64,000 nucleotides of DNA from Amphibalanus amphitrite (taxonomy: Eukaryota; Arthropoda; Thecostraca; Balanomorpha; Balanidae), in contig NW_024881537.1 in NCBI RefSeq assembly GCF_019059575.1, forward strand, positions 866,501 through 930,500, given 5' to 3'. Made by a program: the position numbers and the translations under genes. Positions 1 to 9,873 of this stretch are shown piece by piece; within the stretch, counting starts at the first letter, position 1; each line of letters starts with the position of its first letter. Below the pieces are notes generated by a model. It ran no database searches. It was not told the origin of the DNA and worked only from the letters and a program-made list of their open reading frames with translations.

Positions 1-119
1 TCCGAAGCCGTCATAAAAAACAGCAACAAAAAATAATCCACAAAAAAACTAAGCCTACTGATTCAAGAAATAATATAGGTATATAGAGAAGTCTGTGACT
101 GAGTTAAAAGCTAAGCATT
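1..119. other. AT-rich leading sequence, nothing recognised
   Basis: No ORF, RNA gene or repeat boundary is visible before the inverted-repeat element that starts near 120. Confidence 0.5.
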
Positions 120-388
120 AGCCGTTTTCACGACGGCCATCTGGTACACATTTGCTGGGGAATAGGTGCAGATTTGGTCAAATTAGTTCAGTATGTTTCT
201 TAGAAGTTATCAGTTTGGGCTGCACAGATGCTCATATACCTCATTTTTTCAAGTTCGGTATAAGACATTATTTTCGTTTAAAACGCTGAAATAATCTCAT
301 GAGACGAATATATTTATTGTAAAAGAAATTGGGTGCAGATGTGGTCAAATTAGGTCCATTCGCCAGATAGCCCGTCATGAAAGCGGCT
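120..388. mobile_element. Short MITE with about 26-bp imperfect terminal inverted repeats
   Basis: The left end (from 120) starts AGCCGTTTTCACGACGG, and the reverse complement of the right end (to 388) starts AGCCGCTTTCATGACGG. A motif GTGCAGATNTGGTCAAATTA occurs near both ends in direct orientation. Flanks contain CTAAGC on both sides a few bases out, a possible short target duplication. There is no coding capacity. Superfamily is not assigned. Confidence 0.6.
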
Positions 389-436
389 TTTCTAAGCTGG
401 CATAATACTAATGCTAGCATTAAAAGTACTACTATT

Positions 437-462
437 CTAGTATAATACTTGTATTATACTAG
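437..462. repeat. Perfect AT-rich hairpin (12-bp arms, 2-bp loop)
   Basis: CTAGTATAATAC is followed by TT and then its exact reverse complement GTATTATACTAG. The surrounding 415-500 is also rich in TAGTA/TACTA words. It may be slippage-generated DNA; there is no U-run or gene context to support a terminator. Confidence 0.7.
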
Positions 463-808
463 TACTATACTTTGTGCTAGTAATACTCGTATAAAATAAA
501 TTGTATAAAAACTTGGTATAGTTGGGCTACTAGTTCTCCCGGGCACATCATTAAAAGTGTTTTGAGACAGCCTTATGCATTCGCGAGTTGTCTACTTATT
601 TGTAAAAAATTGGAGCTCGAAAAAACTTTGATGACATTCTTTCCCTCTGCAGTTTTTTCTTTAGTGGAAAATGATACGAATGACTTTCAGTGCTAGGCAT
701 TCATTGCCCCAGTGCACATTTCTGTTCGTTTCTCTTTTATAAAGATATCTTATATGTTGACGTGAATGTTCTTCTTCTCACTACCTTCATCAGGAATTTG
801 AACGGGAC
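463..808. other. No gene seen
   Basis: AT-rich sequence with no sustained ORF, splice-bounded exon or repeat structure that I can support. Confidence 0.4.
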
Positions 809-1065
809 TGGAGATGTCTATCGGATATCAACTTCTTGGTATACCGATACCAATTCCGATACCCACTAAGCATTTTATATTTCAATCCTAATGCATTTGG
901 TTTTTGGTTAGTATTTTGAGGCATTACAAATATATAAGATGCTCTGAATTCGATAAAAACTTGGTATTTCTATCAATTTTAAATGTTTTTTTTTGTATTT
1001 TCCCATTATTTTGGTTGCTATTGGGCTTGGTATCGGTTTCAAAATTATCTGTACTTGACATCACT
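809..1065. mobile_element. hAT-like MITE rich in GATACC/GGTATC words
   Basis: The ends resemble the better-preserved element at 48884-49152: left TGGAGATGTC, right GACATCACT. Flanking 8-mers AACGGGAC (801-808) and AACTGGAC (1066-1073) differ at one base, consistent with a decayed 8-bp target duplication. The interior consists of degenerate GGTATCGG/CCGATACC repeats. The short ORF over 904-1158 is a repeat translation and is not called. Confidence 0.6.
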
Positions 1066-1344
1066 AACTGGACCCCTACGACCTTCCGGAACGTGATGCA
1101 AATTTTCTGCAGACTGCAGCTGACATTTTCACATACGAGTATACCTACTGAGCATTGATGTATTTTTCAATAAAAAGCGCGAAAATTTTAATAATTGGTA
1201 AAACACCTTAATCTCACCGCGGAACAGGTTCAAGCGTTTTCTCTTCTGGAAATACACAAAATAATTCAACACACAACGTATACGCCAACAAGCACTCAAA
1301 CTCAGGACGTGAAAGCCCAGGAAGTCAAGCGGGACATGGGTTAA

Positions 1345-2381
1345 CCCTCGCCCTGGCAGGGGGGGGGTCGATGCGACCCCCCCCCCCTAAGGTTTTTCGA
1401 AGATAGCGTAAAAACGGCGGCGCGCAGCGCCGCCAAATTTGCCACAGCCTATGGGGCAACCTTTTTACATATGACCTGAAAATTTCAGGTCCGTGTGACC
1501 TTGGGTCAGGTCACCAGGTCAGAAAAACCGGTACAAGGTCATGGTCAAATTTCAATTTTCTTTTTGCACCTGTCCAACTCACAGTTTTGCACTGATTTCC
1601 TTCAAACTTTCAGGATGTGCTAAGTTCACCGAGTTGTATAACATATAGTTCGGGTTTTTTGAGGTCACTGACCTGAGGTCAGTAAGAGGTCATTACGTCG
1701 TAATGTTAAGCCTATGAGAAAATAATAAATTCGGAAAATACTGGAGATATCCGCTTCGTTCTATCACTTTTGTGCTTTGAAACCACAGTACTTAACAGCA
1801 GGTCACTTGGTGCTTCTTTGTTTGGTGTACTTATCCATGGGTCAGGTCAAATGAGGTCAACTGAGGTCAAATGACGTTTTTGCCAATAACTTGGCACATA
1901 ATGACGCTAGAGCTTTAAAAATGGTATCATTGTGTTCCTGGTGATCAGCCGAATCGAATGATATACGATATGATGCAATTTGGTTAACTTTAACTTAATT
2001 TATTAACTTAAGTGTACTTAAGATTTAAGAACAACTTTAAGTACACTTAAGCAAGCTAAAAAGTATATCATTCGACGCGCCTTGACGTGCTGAGTTCACT
2101 GGTGCTTTTCTTTTTGCTCTATCTTAATTAGATCAAAAGTTATAAGCGAAAAACTTTTGACCTGTTTTTAGCGAAATTTTTACATTTATACCCCCCAAAA
2201 CCCCCCTAAATATTGACCTAGAGCAACCAAATTTGCACAGGGGCGAGAACTCCAGGGGGCCCACCTACCTACCAAATTTGGTGTTTCTAGGTGCCATAGG
2301 AGCCAATCGCGAGGGGGGGGGTCGCATCGACCCCCCCCCCTGCCAGGCCGTGTTATGAAAAATGCCCTGCCAGGGCGAGGG
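1345..2381 (-). mobile_element. TTAA superfamily, family A copy A1 (complete, 1037 bp)
   Basis: Exact TTAA lies on both sides (1341-1344, 2382-2385). The short end reads CCCTCGCCCTGGCAGGG followed by a G-run, TCGATGCGA and a C-run, then the hairpin GGCGGCGCGCAGCGCCGCC. The long end (right) carries CCTGCCAGG twice, about 30 bp apart, and finishes CCAGGGCGAGGG. The interior holds many TGACCT/AGGTCA words, a TCGAATGATAT...ATATCATTCGA inverted pair and a TTAAGTGTACTTAA palindrome. No ORF. TTAA plus CCC ends suggest a piggyBac-type non-autonomous element. Confidence 0.85.
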
Positions 2382-2385
2382 TTAA

Positions 2386-2670
2386 GCTGATGGTGTTGTG
2401 CCGTGTTTGCATCGGAGAAATCCGTTCACCTACCAAATATGGCAGCGTCTGAGGCAGCTACAGCGCATACCTGGGAATTGGGATGCCAGTGCCCCCCAGC
2501 CCGCTAACCGCACGGCTATCTGCTACAATGGCTTCCCGTCTCGGCAGACTCATGCATACAGTGCTCCCAGTGCCTGTGCATAGCCGGCGTGGCAGTTTGT
2601 CGATGGTCTCCGCACGTGAGCTCCACCGCCGTCTGTCCATTGGCATTCAGGAGGACCCCACGGTGGGGTT
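2386..2670. other. GC-richer segment, possibly an old exon or retroelement scrap
   Basis: Short ORFs lie on both strands (e.g. 2483-2743 plus, 2458-2646 minus), but there is no recognisable domain, start context or splice pair. It ends at GGAGGACCCCACGGTGGGG, a motif that recurs at 3445 on the far side of the next block. Confidence 0.3.
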
Positions 2671-3444
2671 ATTGCATTATATCGCATATCATTCGATTCG
2701 GCTGACCACCAGAAACACAATGATACCAGTTTTTAAGCTCTAGCGTCATTATGTGCCAAGTTATTGGCAAAAACGTCATTTGACCTCAGTTGACCTCATT
2801 TGACCTGGCCCATGGATAAGTACACCAAACAAAGAAGCAACAAGTGACCTGCTGTTAAGTACTGTGGTTTCAAAGCACAAAAATGATAGAACGAAGCGGA
2901 TATCTCCAGTATTTTCCGAATTTAGTATTTTCACATAGGCTTAACATTACGACGTAATGACCTCTAACTGACCTAAGGTCAGTGACCTAAAAAACCCGAA
3001 CTATATGTTATACAAATCGGTGAACTTAGCACATCCTGAAAGTTTGAATGAAATCAGTCCAAAACTGTGAGTTGGACAGGTGCAAAAAGAAAATTGAAAT
3101 TTGACCATGACCTTGTGCCGGTTTTTCTGACCTGGTGACCTGAACCAAAGTCACCCGGACCTGAAACTTTTAGGTCATATGTAAAAAGGTTGCCCCATAG
3201 GCTGTGCTAAATTTGGCGGCGCGTTTTTACGCTATCTTCGAAAAAACCTTAGGGGGGGGGCGCATCGACCCCCTGCCAGGGCGAGGGTTAAGATCGTAAG
3301 CGAAGGATCGTAAAGCAAAGGATCGTATGAAAAAACTCGTAGGAAATGATGGAAGAAAAGTGAAAACCTCGGTCTTAAAAAAAAAGATATATCCGGCGCT
3401 CGGCTTCTTTCCCAGAGCCGTTCAATAATAAACATTCCCATGCG
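2671..3444 (+). repeat. 774-bp block duplicated from 19833-20606 (right half of a family A element plus flank)
   Basis: The block matches 19833-20606 at essentially every position I compared (constant offset 17162). It contains the short-end half of family A (2671-3287, ending CCAGGGCGAGGG then TTAA), a GATCGTA-repeat stretch (about 3290-3345) and further sequence to ATGCG. It begins abruptly in the middle of the element. Flanking motifs GGAGGACCCCACGG and GGAGGACCCCAGTGG lie on either side. Confidence 0.8.
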
Positions 3445-3570
3445 GAGGACCCCAGTGGTGGGGTCCCCACCACTGCTTAAAGACTGCCGTTTGGTGCTGT
3501 AAAACTAGGATATTTTTGGCGTCAGAACTCGAGTTCATGTGTTGTGACTACATTTACTGAAGGCTGAGAC

Positions 3571-3655
3571 AATCGGAGAAGGAGAGAAAGAGAGAGGGAG
3601 AGAGAGAGAGAGAGAGGGGGGAAAGAGGAAAAAAGAGGGAGGGGAAAGAGAGAAC
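3571..3655 (+). repeat. GA-rich purine microsatellite
   Basis: A nearly uninterrupted run of GAGA/GGGAGA words on the plus strand, about 1.1 kb upstream of the TATA promoter at 4680. GAGA tracts can bind GAGA-factor-type proteins in insects; a regulatory role here is only a possibility. Confidence 0.7.
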
Positions 3656-4679
3656 CTATGTGCCATTTGACGTTGAAAATATGCTTGCTGACTTTTCTTC
3701 GGTGCCTCGAATCAGAAGTCGCTGGCTGCTTGGTGTGCAGTGTGGCCAGGTTATTTTAGACGCTGCTATTGCCGCCTGGTAGTTTTCCTACTCGCAGTTT
3801 TACGTCGATGTTTCGATAATAAATTATGGTGAGTATGTAAGGACAGAAGAATGAATAACGATGTTATTATTTGAAACAAAACATTATCATTTTAAGCTTA
3901 TTATGCATGATTTTGAATTACGACCATCTGCCAATTGGTAATTTTATTTCAACTTTGAAATAGTTTCAGGACTAATTCAGTTTATTTTTGCACAAAACTA
4001 ATGCATTTTTCGCAAATGCAACCCTAAACATGCAATGTGAGTACATATACATACATGTGCAAGCTAATTGACGTAGAAACTTCGAGTACATACCTGCAAC
4101 TACATGGCATATGGGGATTGCTCACTACCGGTAGTCTTCCTCCGTTCGGTGACCATTTCCCTGAATTTAGACATTTTCACACGTCAGGGCAGGAAGACAT
4201 TGTGCAGAAAGAAGTCGGTGTGCACGGTGACAGTGTCAGGTGACTATGTACTATGTAGTGCCCTTTGTCAGACGATGTACCAAGAGCCTCTCCAGGGTCA
4301 GATGACCAGTACAGCGCGCGCACAGGTGTCAATGAGGTATGCGTGCAGGAGTGCCGTAAACCCTTGCAGCATACTGACAAAATGGACAGATGGGCCCGAG
4401 CTTTTTCACGGTTCTGTTTTATTATGATGCCATTTAGTGAGCACAGAGCTGTGCCGCTTCAGTCGTAACTAAACTATGAAGCGTGCAGATCAGTTTGCTG
4501 GTGGCGTACAGATTTGTGTTGATACGCCCAGGATGCCATTGACATTGACCGTTGCCATTGAGGACTTTGCGATGCAAATTCATTCAAAGGCGCGGCTGGG
4601 GCTCGCCTGCCTGGGGGCTGCTCATTATGCCAGATTTGCAGACAGTCCTCTGACGGCAGCTTAGCGGGGTAGTTGGGGG
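3656..4679. other. Upstream region of the secreted-protein gene
   Basis: Overlapping short ORFs between 4037 and 4470 do not agree with one another in frame and show no domain. The sequence is apparently single-copy. It likely contains the distal promoter of the gene starting at 4757. Confidence 0.4.
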
Positions 4680-4687
4680 TATAAAAG
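4680..4687 (+). promoter_or_regulatory. TATA box of the secreted-protein gene
   Basis: TATAAAAG lies 77 bp upstream of the ATG at 4757, in a GGGGGTATAAAAGTGG context. Transcription would be expected to start near 4710, giving a 5'UTR of about 45-50 nt. TATA boxes with short first exons are typical of highly expressed secreted or cuticular protein genes in arthropods. Confidence 0.7.
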
Positions 4688-4756
4688 TGGACCGGGTGTA
4701 CCCTTGGAGCACAGACACCCGACCGCAGTCTGCCACAAAACAGCACAACAAGCGCC

Positions 4757-7700
4757 ATGAAGCGGGTAAGTGATTCAGCAATTTTGTTAGTAGATATTTT
4801 TTCAACCTTCCGTGCCTTCAACCTTCAGAAGACTCGGCGTTCCGCCCTCTAGCATTGCGTGACGTCTGTGCCTCTTACTTCCCCAGTCTCTGTTCCTGTC
4901 CTCTGTTCTCGCCGCGCCCTCGCCTCTATCTGCCGCAATCTCTTCTCGATCTGCTCCCACGTTTTCCTCACGTCCGCTGCAGTCTTTTTTCTCGCTAGCT
5001 GTGCTCTGATCGGTTTTCCTCACGTCTGCCGCAGTCTCTGTTTCTGCTCCCTCTGTTCTGACTCTGTCGTCTGCCGCAGTCTCTGTTTCTGCTCCCTCTA
5101 TTCTGACGCTCACGTCTGCCGCAGTCTCTGTTTCTGCTCCCTCTGTTCTGACTCACGTCTGTCGCAGTCTCTGTTTCTGCTCCCTCTGTTCTGACTCTCA
5201 CGTTTGCCGCAGTCTCTGTTTCTGCTCCCTCTAATCTGACTCTCACGTCTGCCGCAGTCTCTGTTTCTGCTCCCTCTGTTCTGACTCTCACGTCTGCCGC
5301 AGTCTCTGTTTCTGCTCCCTCTGTTCTGACTCTCACGTCAGCCGCAGTCTCTGTTTCTGCTCCCTCTGTTCTGACTCTCTCGTCTGCCGCAGTCTGTGTT
5401 TCTGCTCCCTCTGTTCTGACTCTCTCGTCTGCCGCAGTCTCTGTTTCTGCTCCCTCTGTTCTGACTCTCACGTCTGCCGCAGTCTCTGTTTCTGCTCCCT
5501 CTAATCTGACTCTCACGTCTACCGCAGTCTCTATTTCTGTTCCCTCTGTTCTGACTCTCACGTCTGCCGCAGTCGTTTCTGCTCAGGGGCGGATCCAGGA
5601 ATTTTCGGGAGGGGGGGGGCGGCAAGTTGAAATAGGGGCGACATGGCAATCCGGGGGCGCCAAACCGTCGTCAAAATCGAGAGTTTAAAACCCACGCCGT
5701 GCGTTGTCACGTCCCCCTAGGTTTTTCGCAAATATCTTTAAGACGGCTGCGCGCAGCGCCGCCGTTTTAAAGATAGGTATTTGCGCCCAACCTCTGCTTG
5801 GATCGCCCAATCCGTCATGGGGAGGCTCACTTTGCTGAAGTCGCCTCATTTCTTCTAAGAACGACCAATTTGCTGTAGGCGGCCCACTTATCTGGGACGC
5901 CCATTTTTTTTTTTTTTTTGCTAGAAGTGCCCTTTTTCTTCTTGATGCGTCCCGCTTCTACTGAGAGTGCACCTTTTCTGTTAGGGCACGCCTTTGCTGC
6001 TGGGGAGTCCCTTTTTCTGTACTGTGAATGGGGCGGCCCTTTCCTGTTCGGCGATCCCAAATTCTGCTGGGGGCGCCCCATTTCTGCCCAACTTTTGCTG
6101 GGGTGCCCCTCTCATGCAGGGGCACTTATCTTTTGCTAGAGACGCCTCTTCTGGGGGCGCCCTTCCACTGCGGGGGACGTCTCTCACCTGCCAGAGGCAT
6201 CCCTTTTCTTCTTATGGGGCTCCTCTTTTTGCTTGGGCGCCCCTCTTCTGCTCGGAGCGGGGGCACCACTCTCCTTTTACTGGGGCACAGCCCCTCTCCT
6301 GGGGTTGCCCTTCTGCTGCCTCAGGGGCGCTCCTCTTGTGCATAATATACTCCTTTTCTTCTTGTAATGAGGCGCCCCTCTTCTACCGGGGGCGCCCATC
6401 TGCTGCTGGGGCGTCTGTCTTCTGCCGGATATTGTCAATGGGGCGCCCCTATCCTGCTTGGCGAGCCCAACCCCTGCTGAAGGCTCCCCATCTCTGATCA
6501 ACTTTTGCTGTGGCGCCTCTCTTCTGCTGGGGCGCCCCTCTTCTGCTGAGGGCGCCCCTCTCCTGCAGGGGGCTCCTCTCTTCTGCTGGGGCGCCCCCTT
6601 CGCTGGGGCGCCCGTCTCCTGCTGGAGGCTCCTTTCTCCTGCTGGACCCCCTCCGCTGCCGGGGGCGCCCCTTTTCTGCCAGTGGCACCCATTTTTTATT
6701 ATGGGGCTTCTCTTTTTCTTTGTTGGGGCGCCTATCTGCGGTTAGGGCGCCCCTCTTCTTCTTGGAATGGGGGCGCCTCTCTACTTTTGCTGGGGCGTCG
6801 CTCCTCTTCAGGGGGGCACCTCTCCTGCCAGGAGTGCCCCTCTTGAACAGAAGGCATCTTTTTATTCTTGTAATAAGACGCCCCTCTTCTGCTGGGGGCG
6901 CCCATCTGCTTCTGGGGCGACTCTGATCTGCTGGGAATGGGCAATTGGGCGTCGCTCTCCTGCTTGGTGAGCCCAACTTCTGCTGGAGGCGCCCTATTTC
7001 TGCTCAACCTTTGCTGTGTCGCCTCTGTTTTGCTCGGGGCGCCCTCTCTGCCGCGGGCTATGGGCGCCTTTTTCGGATGTCGGGGGGGGGGGGGGGCGGC
7101 CGCCCCCGTCGCCCCCCTGGATCCGCGCCTGTTTCTGCTCCCTCTGTTCTGACTCTGTCGTCTGCCGCAGTCTCTGTTTCTGCTCCCTCTGTTCTGACTC
7201 TGACGTCTGCCGCAGTCCCTGTTTCTGCTCCCTCTGTTCTGACTCTCAAGTGACGTCTGCCGCAGTCTCTGTTTCTGCTCCCTCTGTTCTGACTCTCACG
7301 TCTGCCGCAGTCTCTGTTTCTGCTCCCTCTGTTCTGACTCTGACGTCTGCCGCAGTCTCTGTTTCTGCTCCCTCTGTTCTGACTCTTCACGTCTGCGGTC
7401 TGCCGCAGTCTCTGTTTCTGCTCCCTCTGTTCTGACGCTCACGTCTGCCGCAGTCTCTGTTTCTGCTCCCCCTGTTCTGACTCTCAAGTGACGTCTGCCG
7501 TAGTCCCTGTTTATGCTCCCTCTGTTCTGACTCTCACGTCTGCCGCAGTCTCTGTTTCTGCTCCCTCTGTTCTGGCTCTGACGTCTGCCGCAGTCCCTGT
7601 TTCTGCTCCCTCTGTGCTGACGCTGACGTCTGCCGCAGTCTCTGTTTCTGCTCTCGCTGCTGGCGTGTGTGGCTCTCTCGCTGGCCCTGCCGGCGCCGGC

Positions 7701-8213
7701 AGCCGAGCACAGCGACGGTGACATCTATTATTCGTCGTACTCGGCACCGGAGGACGACCTGCATGGGGCCGAGTCAGTGGGACTGCTTCAGCTACTCATC
7801 AACAGCAAAATCAACAAGTAAGCATCGTTTACAGACATAATGGGATGAAGTTACACGTTTGCCATGGCTACGATCAAACAATCACTATATGAAATGATCA
7901 TTAACGTAAGCAGATCTCCTTAAATGATCCTCTTTAAAATATTACTCATTTAAACATCATTAGCTTCTTTAGGAACAATATGAATTTAACGTTTAATGCA
8001 TCTTAATTAATTATAAATGAATGAGACATGAGGTTTTAGCACCCATATTTGCTCAATAGCCGACGCAGGCCACACAACTCTACCAAGCGCTGTGAAATGT
8101 GACGGAACCAACACGCCATCTTTTCCAGAGTGCGGTCGCTGCTGTCGTTCCTGCTGCCACGGCCGGCGCCTCACCCACCGCGGCACTACCAGTATCACCA
8201 CCAGCAGTGGTAG
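4757..8213 (+). CDS. Small secreted protein, three exons, about 90 aa, family unknown
   Basis: Exon 1 (4757-4765) encodes only MKR and is followed by GTAAGT. Exon 2 (7639-7817) follows TGCCGCAG, stays in frame, and completes a signal peptide (SLFLLSLLACVALSLALPAPA). An acidic, Tyr/Ser-rich segment (EHSDGDIYYSSYSAPEDD) and an amphipathic stretch (GLLQLLINSKIN) follow, then a GTAAGC donor. Exon 3 starts at 8129 after TTTTCCAG and encodes a basic, Pro/His-rich tail ending HYQYHHQQW with TAG at 8211-8213. GC-rich third positions continue across exons 2 and 3, supporting this frame. Signal cleavage is likely near residue 24-25. I do not recognise the family; a secreted peptide, matrix or cement-type product is possible. 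A shift of 2 nt at the exon 3 acceptor (8130/8131) would instead give a 19-residue repeat protein ending at 8443, with poorer codon bias. Intron 1 carries the decoy acceptor array and a hAT insertion. Confidence 0.72.
4861..5575 (+). repeat. 45-bp minisatellite, upstream array (duplicated intron 1/exon 2 boundary)
   Basis: Each 45-bp unit contains a pyrimidine tract, GTCTGCCGCAG (a 3' splice site) and TCTCTGTTTCTGCTC, which equals the first 15 nt of exon 2 at 7639. Roughly a dozen well-conserved units start near 5019; degenerate ones precede them from about 4861. The period is a multiple of three, which explains the long shadow ORFs on the minus strand (15-residue repeats). Confidence 0.9.
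5584..7131. mobile_element. hAT-like element inserted in the minisatellite, loaded with a GC-rich satellite
   Basis: The terminal repeats are CAGGGGCGGATCCAGG on the left and, on the right, CCTGGATCCGCGCCTG. Perfect 8-bp duplications TTTCTGCT lie at 5576-5583 and 7132-7139, so insertion split one 45-bp unit. The interior (about 5800-7060) is a degenerate tandem array of a roughly 20-bp unit built on CTGCTGGGGCGCCCCTCTT, organised in a higher-order period of about 500 bp (compare 6365 with 6871). The many ORFs here on both strands are translations of the repeat. No transposase. Confidence 0.88.
7132..7638 (+). repeat. 45-bp minisatellite, downstream array ending at the true exon 2 acceptor
   Basis: About eleven further units of the 45-bp repeat; some carry a 4-5 bp insertion before GTCTGCCGCAG. 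The last unit runs straight into exon 2 at 7639, where the sequence after CTGCTC changes from CCTCTGTTCTGA to TCGCTGCTGGCG. The array therefore appears to have expanded from this splice junction. Confidence 0.9.
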
Positions 8214-9384
8214 ACACTAAACAGACAACATCCACCGCGGCACTACCAGTATCACCACCAGCAGTGGTAGACACTAAACAGACAACATCCACCGCGGCAC
8301 TACCAGTATCACCACCAGCAGTGGTAGACACTATAGAGGCAGCATCCACCGCGGCACTACCAGTATCACCAGCAGCAGTGGTAGACACGCCCATATGCGC
8401 TTCTCCACATCACATCACCAATCAACCGACTTTTCTGTGTTAAAGCGTCCATCTCTAGAAGAGATATGAATACGAAGCAATGCTTTTCACCGCTATATCA
8501 CTGCCATGTTACTGTGTTGTACTCAGAAATTGAATGATGATGTGTTCATAAATCGCAACTACATATTGTTGTTCGTCGCTATGCGTCTTGCACATGAAGT
8601 TTGGCGAGTTGGGTGTACCATTTGCTATGCTGTCATAAGTTGTCGTCTGTGGATACTTTTTTATGTCCCTCGTAATTGTGTAATACATGACGGGTAATTG
8701 AAAAGCCAGAATGCCATGTGTTTTGAGTTTGCTTACTATGTCGGGGCACGTTCTTCATTTACTCATATGATTGAATTTCATGGCTAACCACTCATAATTT
8801 TCTATTCGGTGCTAACGTTTGCCCGTAACATGAAGAGTTGTCGAGCTAGAAATTATTTCCGCAAGTCGTCCATGAAATTTGGAAAATATACATCTTTTTC
8901 GCTTGGCTGTTTTTTCGCCCTCTTTCAACATACACTGTCAATATAAAGTGTCTGTGTTCTTTAGTTTTAGAGTTATAATTTTGTTGTCAGGCCATTTTTT
9001 TTTTTTACCAAAATGGCAAAGTTTGTTTCATGCGTTTGTCCCCGGTCTTCGCTCGTCTTTTGCCTCCGGTTCGGTCGGTTATCTAGCCTTGGGTCTTGGT
9101 AACTATTGGCACCATTAGGATTTTTTAAGCTTCATATATGCCACACATCATTTGTGCAGATTGCCGATCTAATTCGTTAGCATTTTAATCTTGGTAGGTA
9201 CGTTTTATTAACTAAAAAAAAAAATGGATAAAAAACAATTCTATTTTAATGCCTTCACAAATGCGAACCACGGAATCATTTATTCAAGATAACATCCTTT
9301 ATTTATCTAGATTTGCGGATGAATTCAAAATGGCTGCCTACATGGCACTGTGACCTTGTGACCTTGGGCTTTGCATTACCTATG
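7725..9384 (+). repeat. Tandem duplication, copy 1 (1660 bp)
   Basis: Starts at CTATTATT (7725-7732) in exon 2 and runs through intron 2, exon 3 and 3' flank to the next CTATTATT at 9385. It is nearly identical to 9385-10986. Confidence 0.92.
8177..8388 (+). repeat. 57-bp minisatellite spanning the stop codon (4 units)
   Basis: The unit starts ACCGCGGCACTACCAG and includes the last codons, the TAG stop and about 16 nt of 3'UTR. There are three full units and one partial unit; the third and fourth carry substitutions. The next copy of the locus (9837 onward) has three units. In the alternative frame the units encode TAALPVSPPAVVDTKQTTS; all substitutions between units would be non-synonymous there, arguing against that frame. 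Confidence 0.9.
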
Positions 9385-9873
9385 CTATTATTCGTCGTAC
9401 TCGGCACCGGAGGACGACCTGCATGGGGCCGAGTCAGTGGGACTGCTTCAGCTGCTCATCAACAGCAAAATCAACAAGTAAGCATCGTTTACAGACATAA
9501 TGGGATGAAGTTACACGTTTGCCATGGCTACGATCAAACAATCACTATATGAAATGATCATTAACGTAAGCAGATCTCCTTAAATGATCCTCTTTAAAAT
9601 ATTACTCATTTAAACATCATTAGCTTCTTTAGGAACAATATGAATTTAACGTTTAATGCATCTTAATTAATTATAAATGAATGAGACATGAGGTTTTAGC
9701 ACCCATATTTGCTCAATAGCCGACGCAGGCCACACAACTCTACCAAGCGCTGTGAAATGTGACGGAACCAACACGCCATCTTTTCCAGAGTGCGGTCGCT
9801 GCTGTCGTTCCTGCTGCCACGGCCGGCGCCTCACCCACCGCGGCACTACCAGTATCACCACCAGCAGTGGTAG
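9385..9873 (+). pseudogene. Duplicated 3' half of the secreted-protein gene (partial exon 2 and exon 3)
   Basis: Partial exon 2 (9385-9477) lacks the signal-peptide start but keeps the reading frame and the GTAAGC donor. Exon 3 (9789-9873) keeps the TTTTCCAG acceptor, all 27 codons and TAG. No promoter, ATG or acceptor was identified for the truncated exon 2. It could serve as an alternative 3' exon for copy 1, since both exon 3 copies are intact, but most simply it is a non-functional by-product of the tandem duplication. Confidence 0.7.

Noticed and set aside
2458-2743. Opposing ORFs as a conserved exon
   Set aside because: Both strands are open over the same interval and neither translation shows a recognisable motif or splice sites.
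4861-5575. CRISPR array
   Set aside because: Repeats are directly contiguous with no unique spacers, the genome is eukaryotic, and no cas genes are present.
4995-5649. Long minus-strand ORFs encoding 15-residue repeats (VRTEGAETETAAD type)
   Set aside because: They are the reverse translation of the 45-bp minisatellite, whose length is a multiple of three; no start context, splice support or non-repeat coding sequence.
5827-7007. Many Gly/Arg/Pro/Cys-rich ORFs on both strands
   Set aside because: Translations of the GC-rich satellite inside the hAT element; all frames are open because the unit lacks stops.
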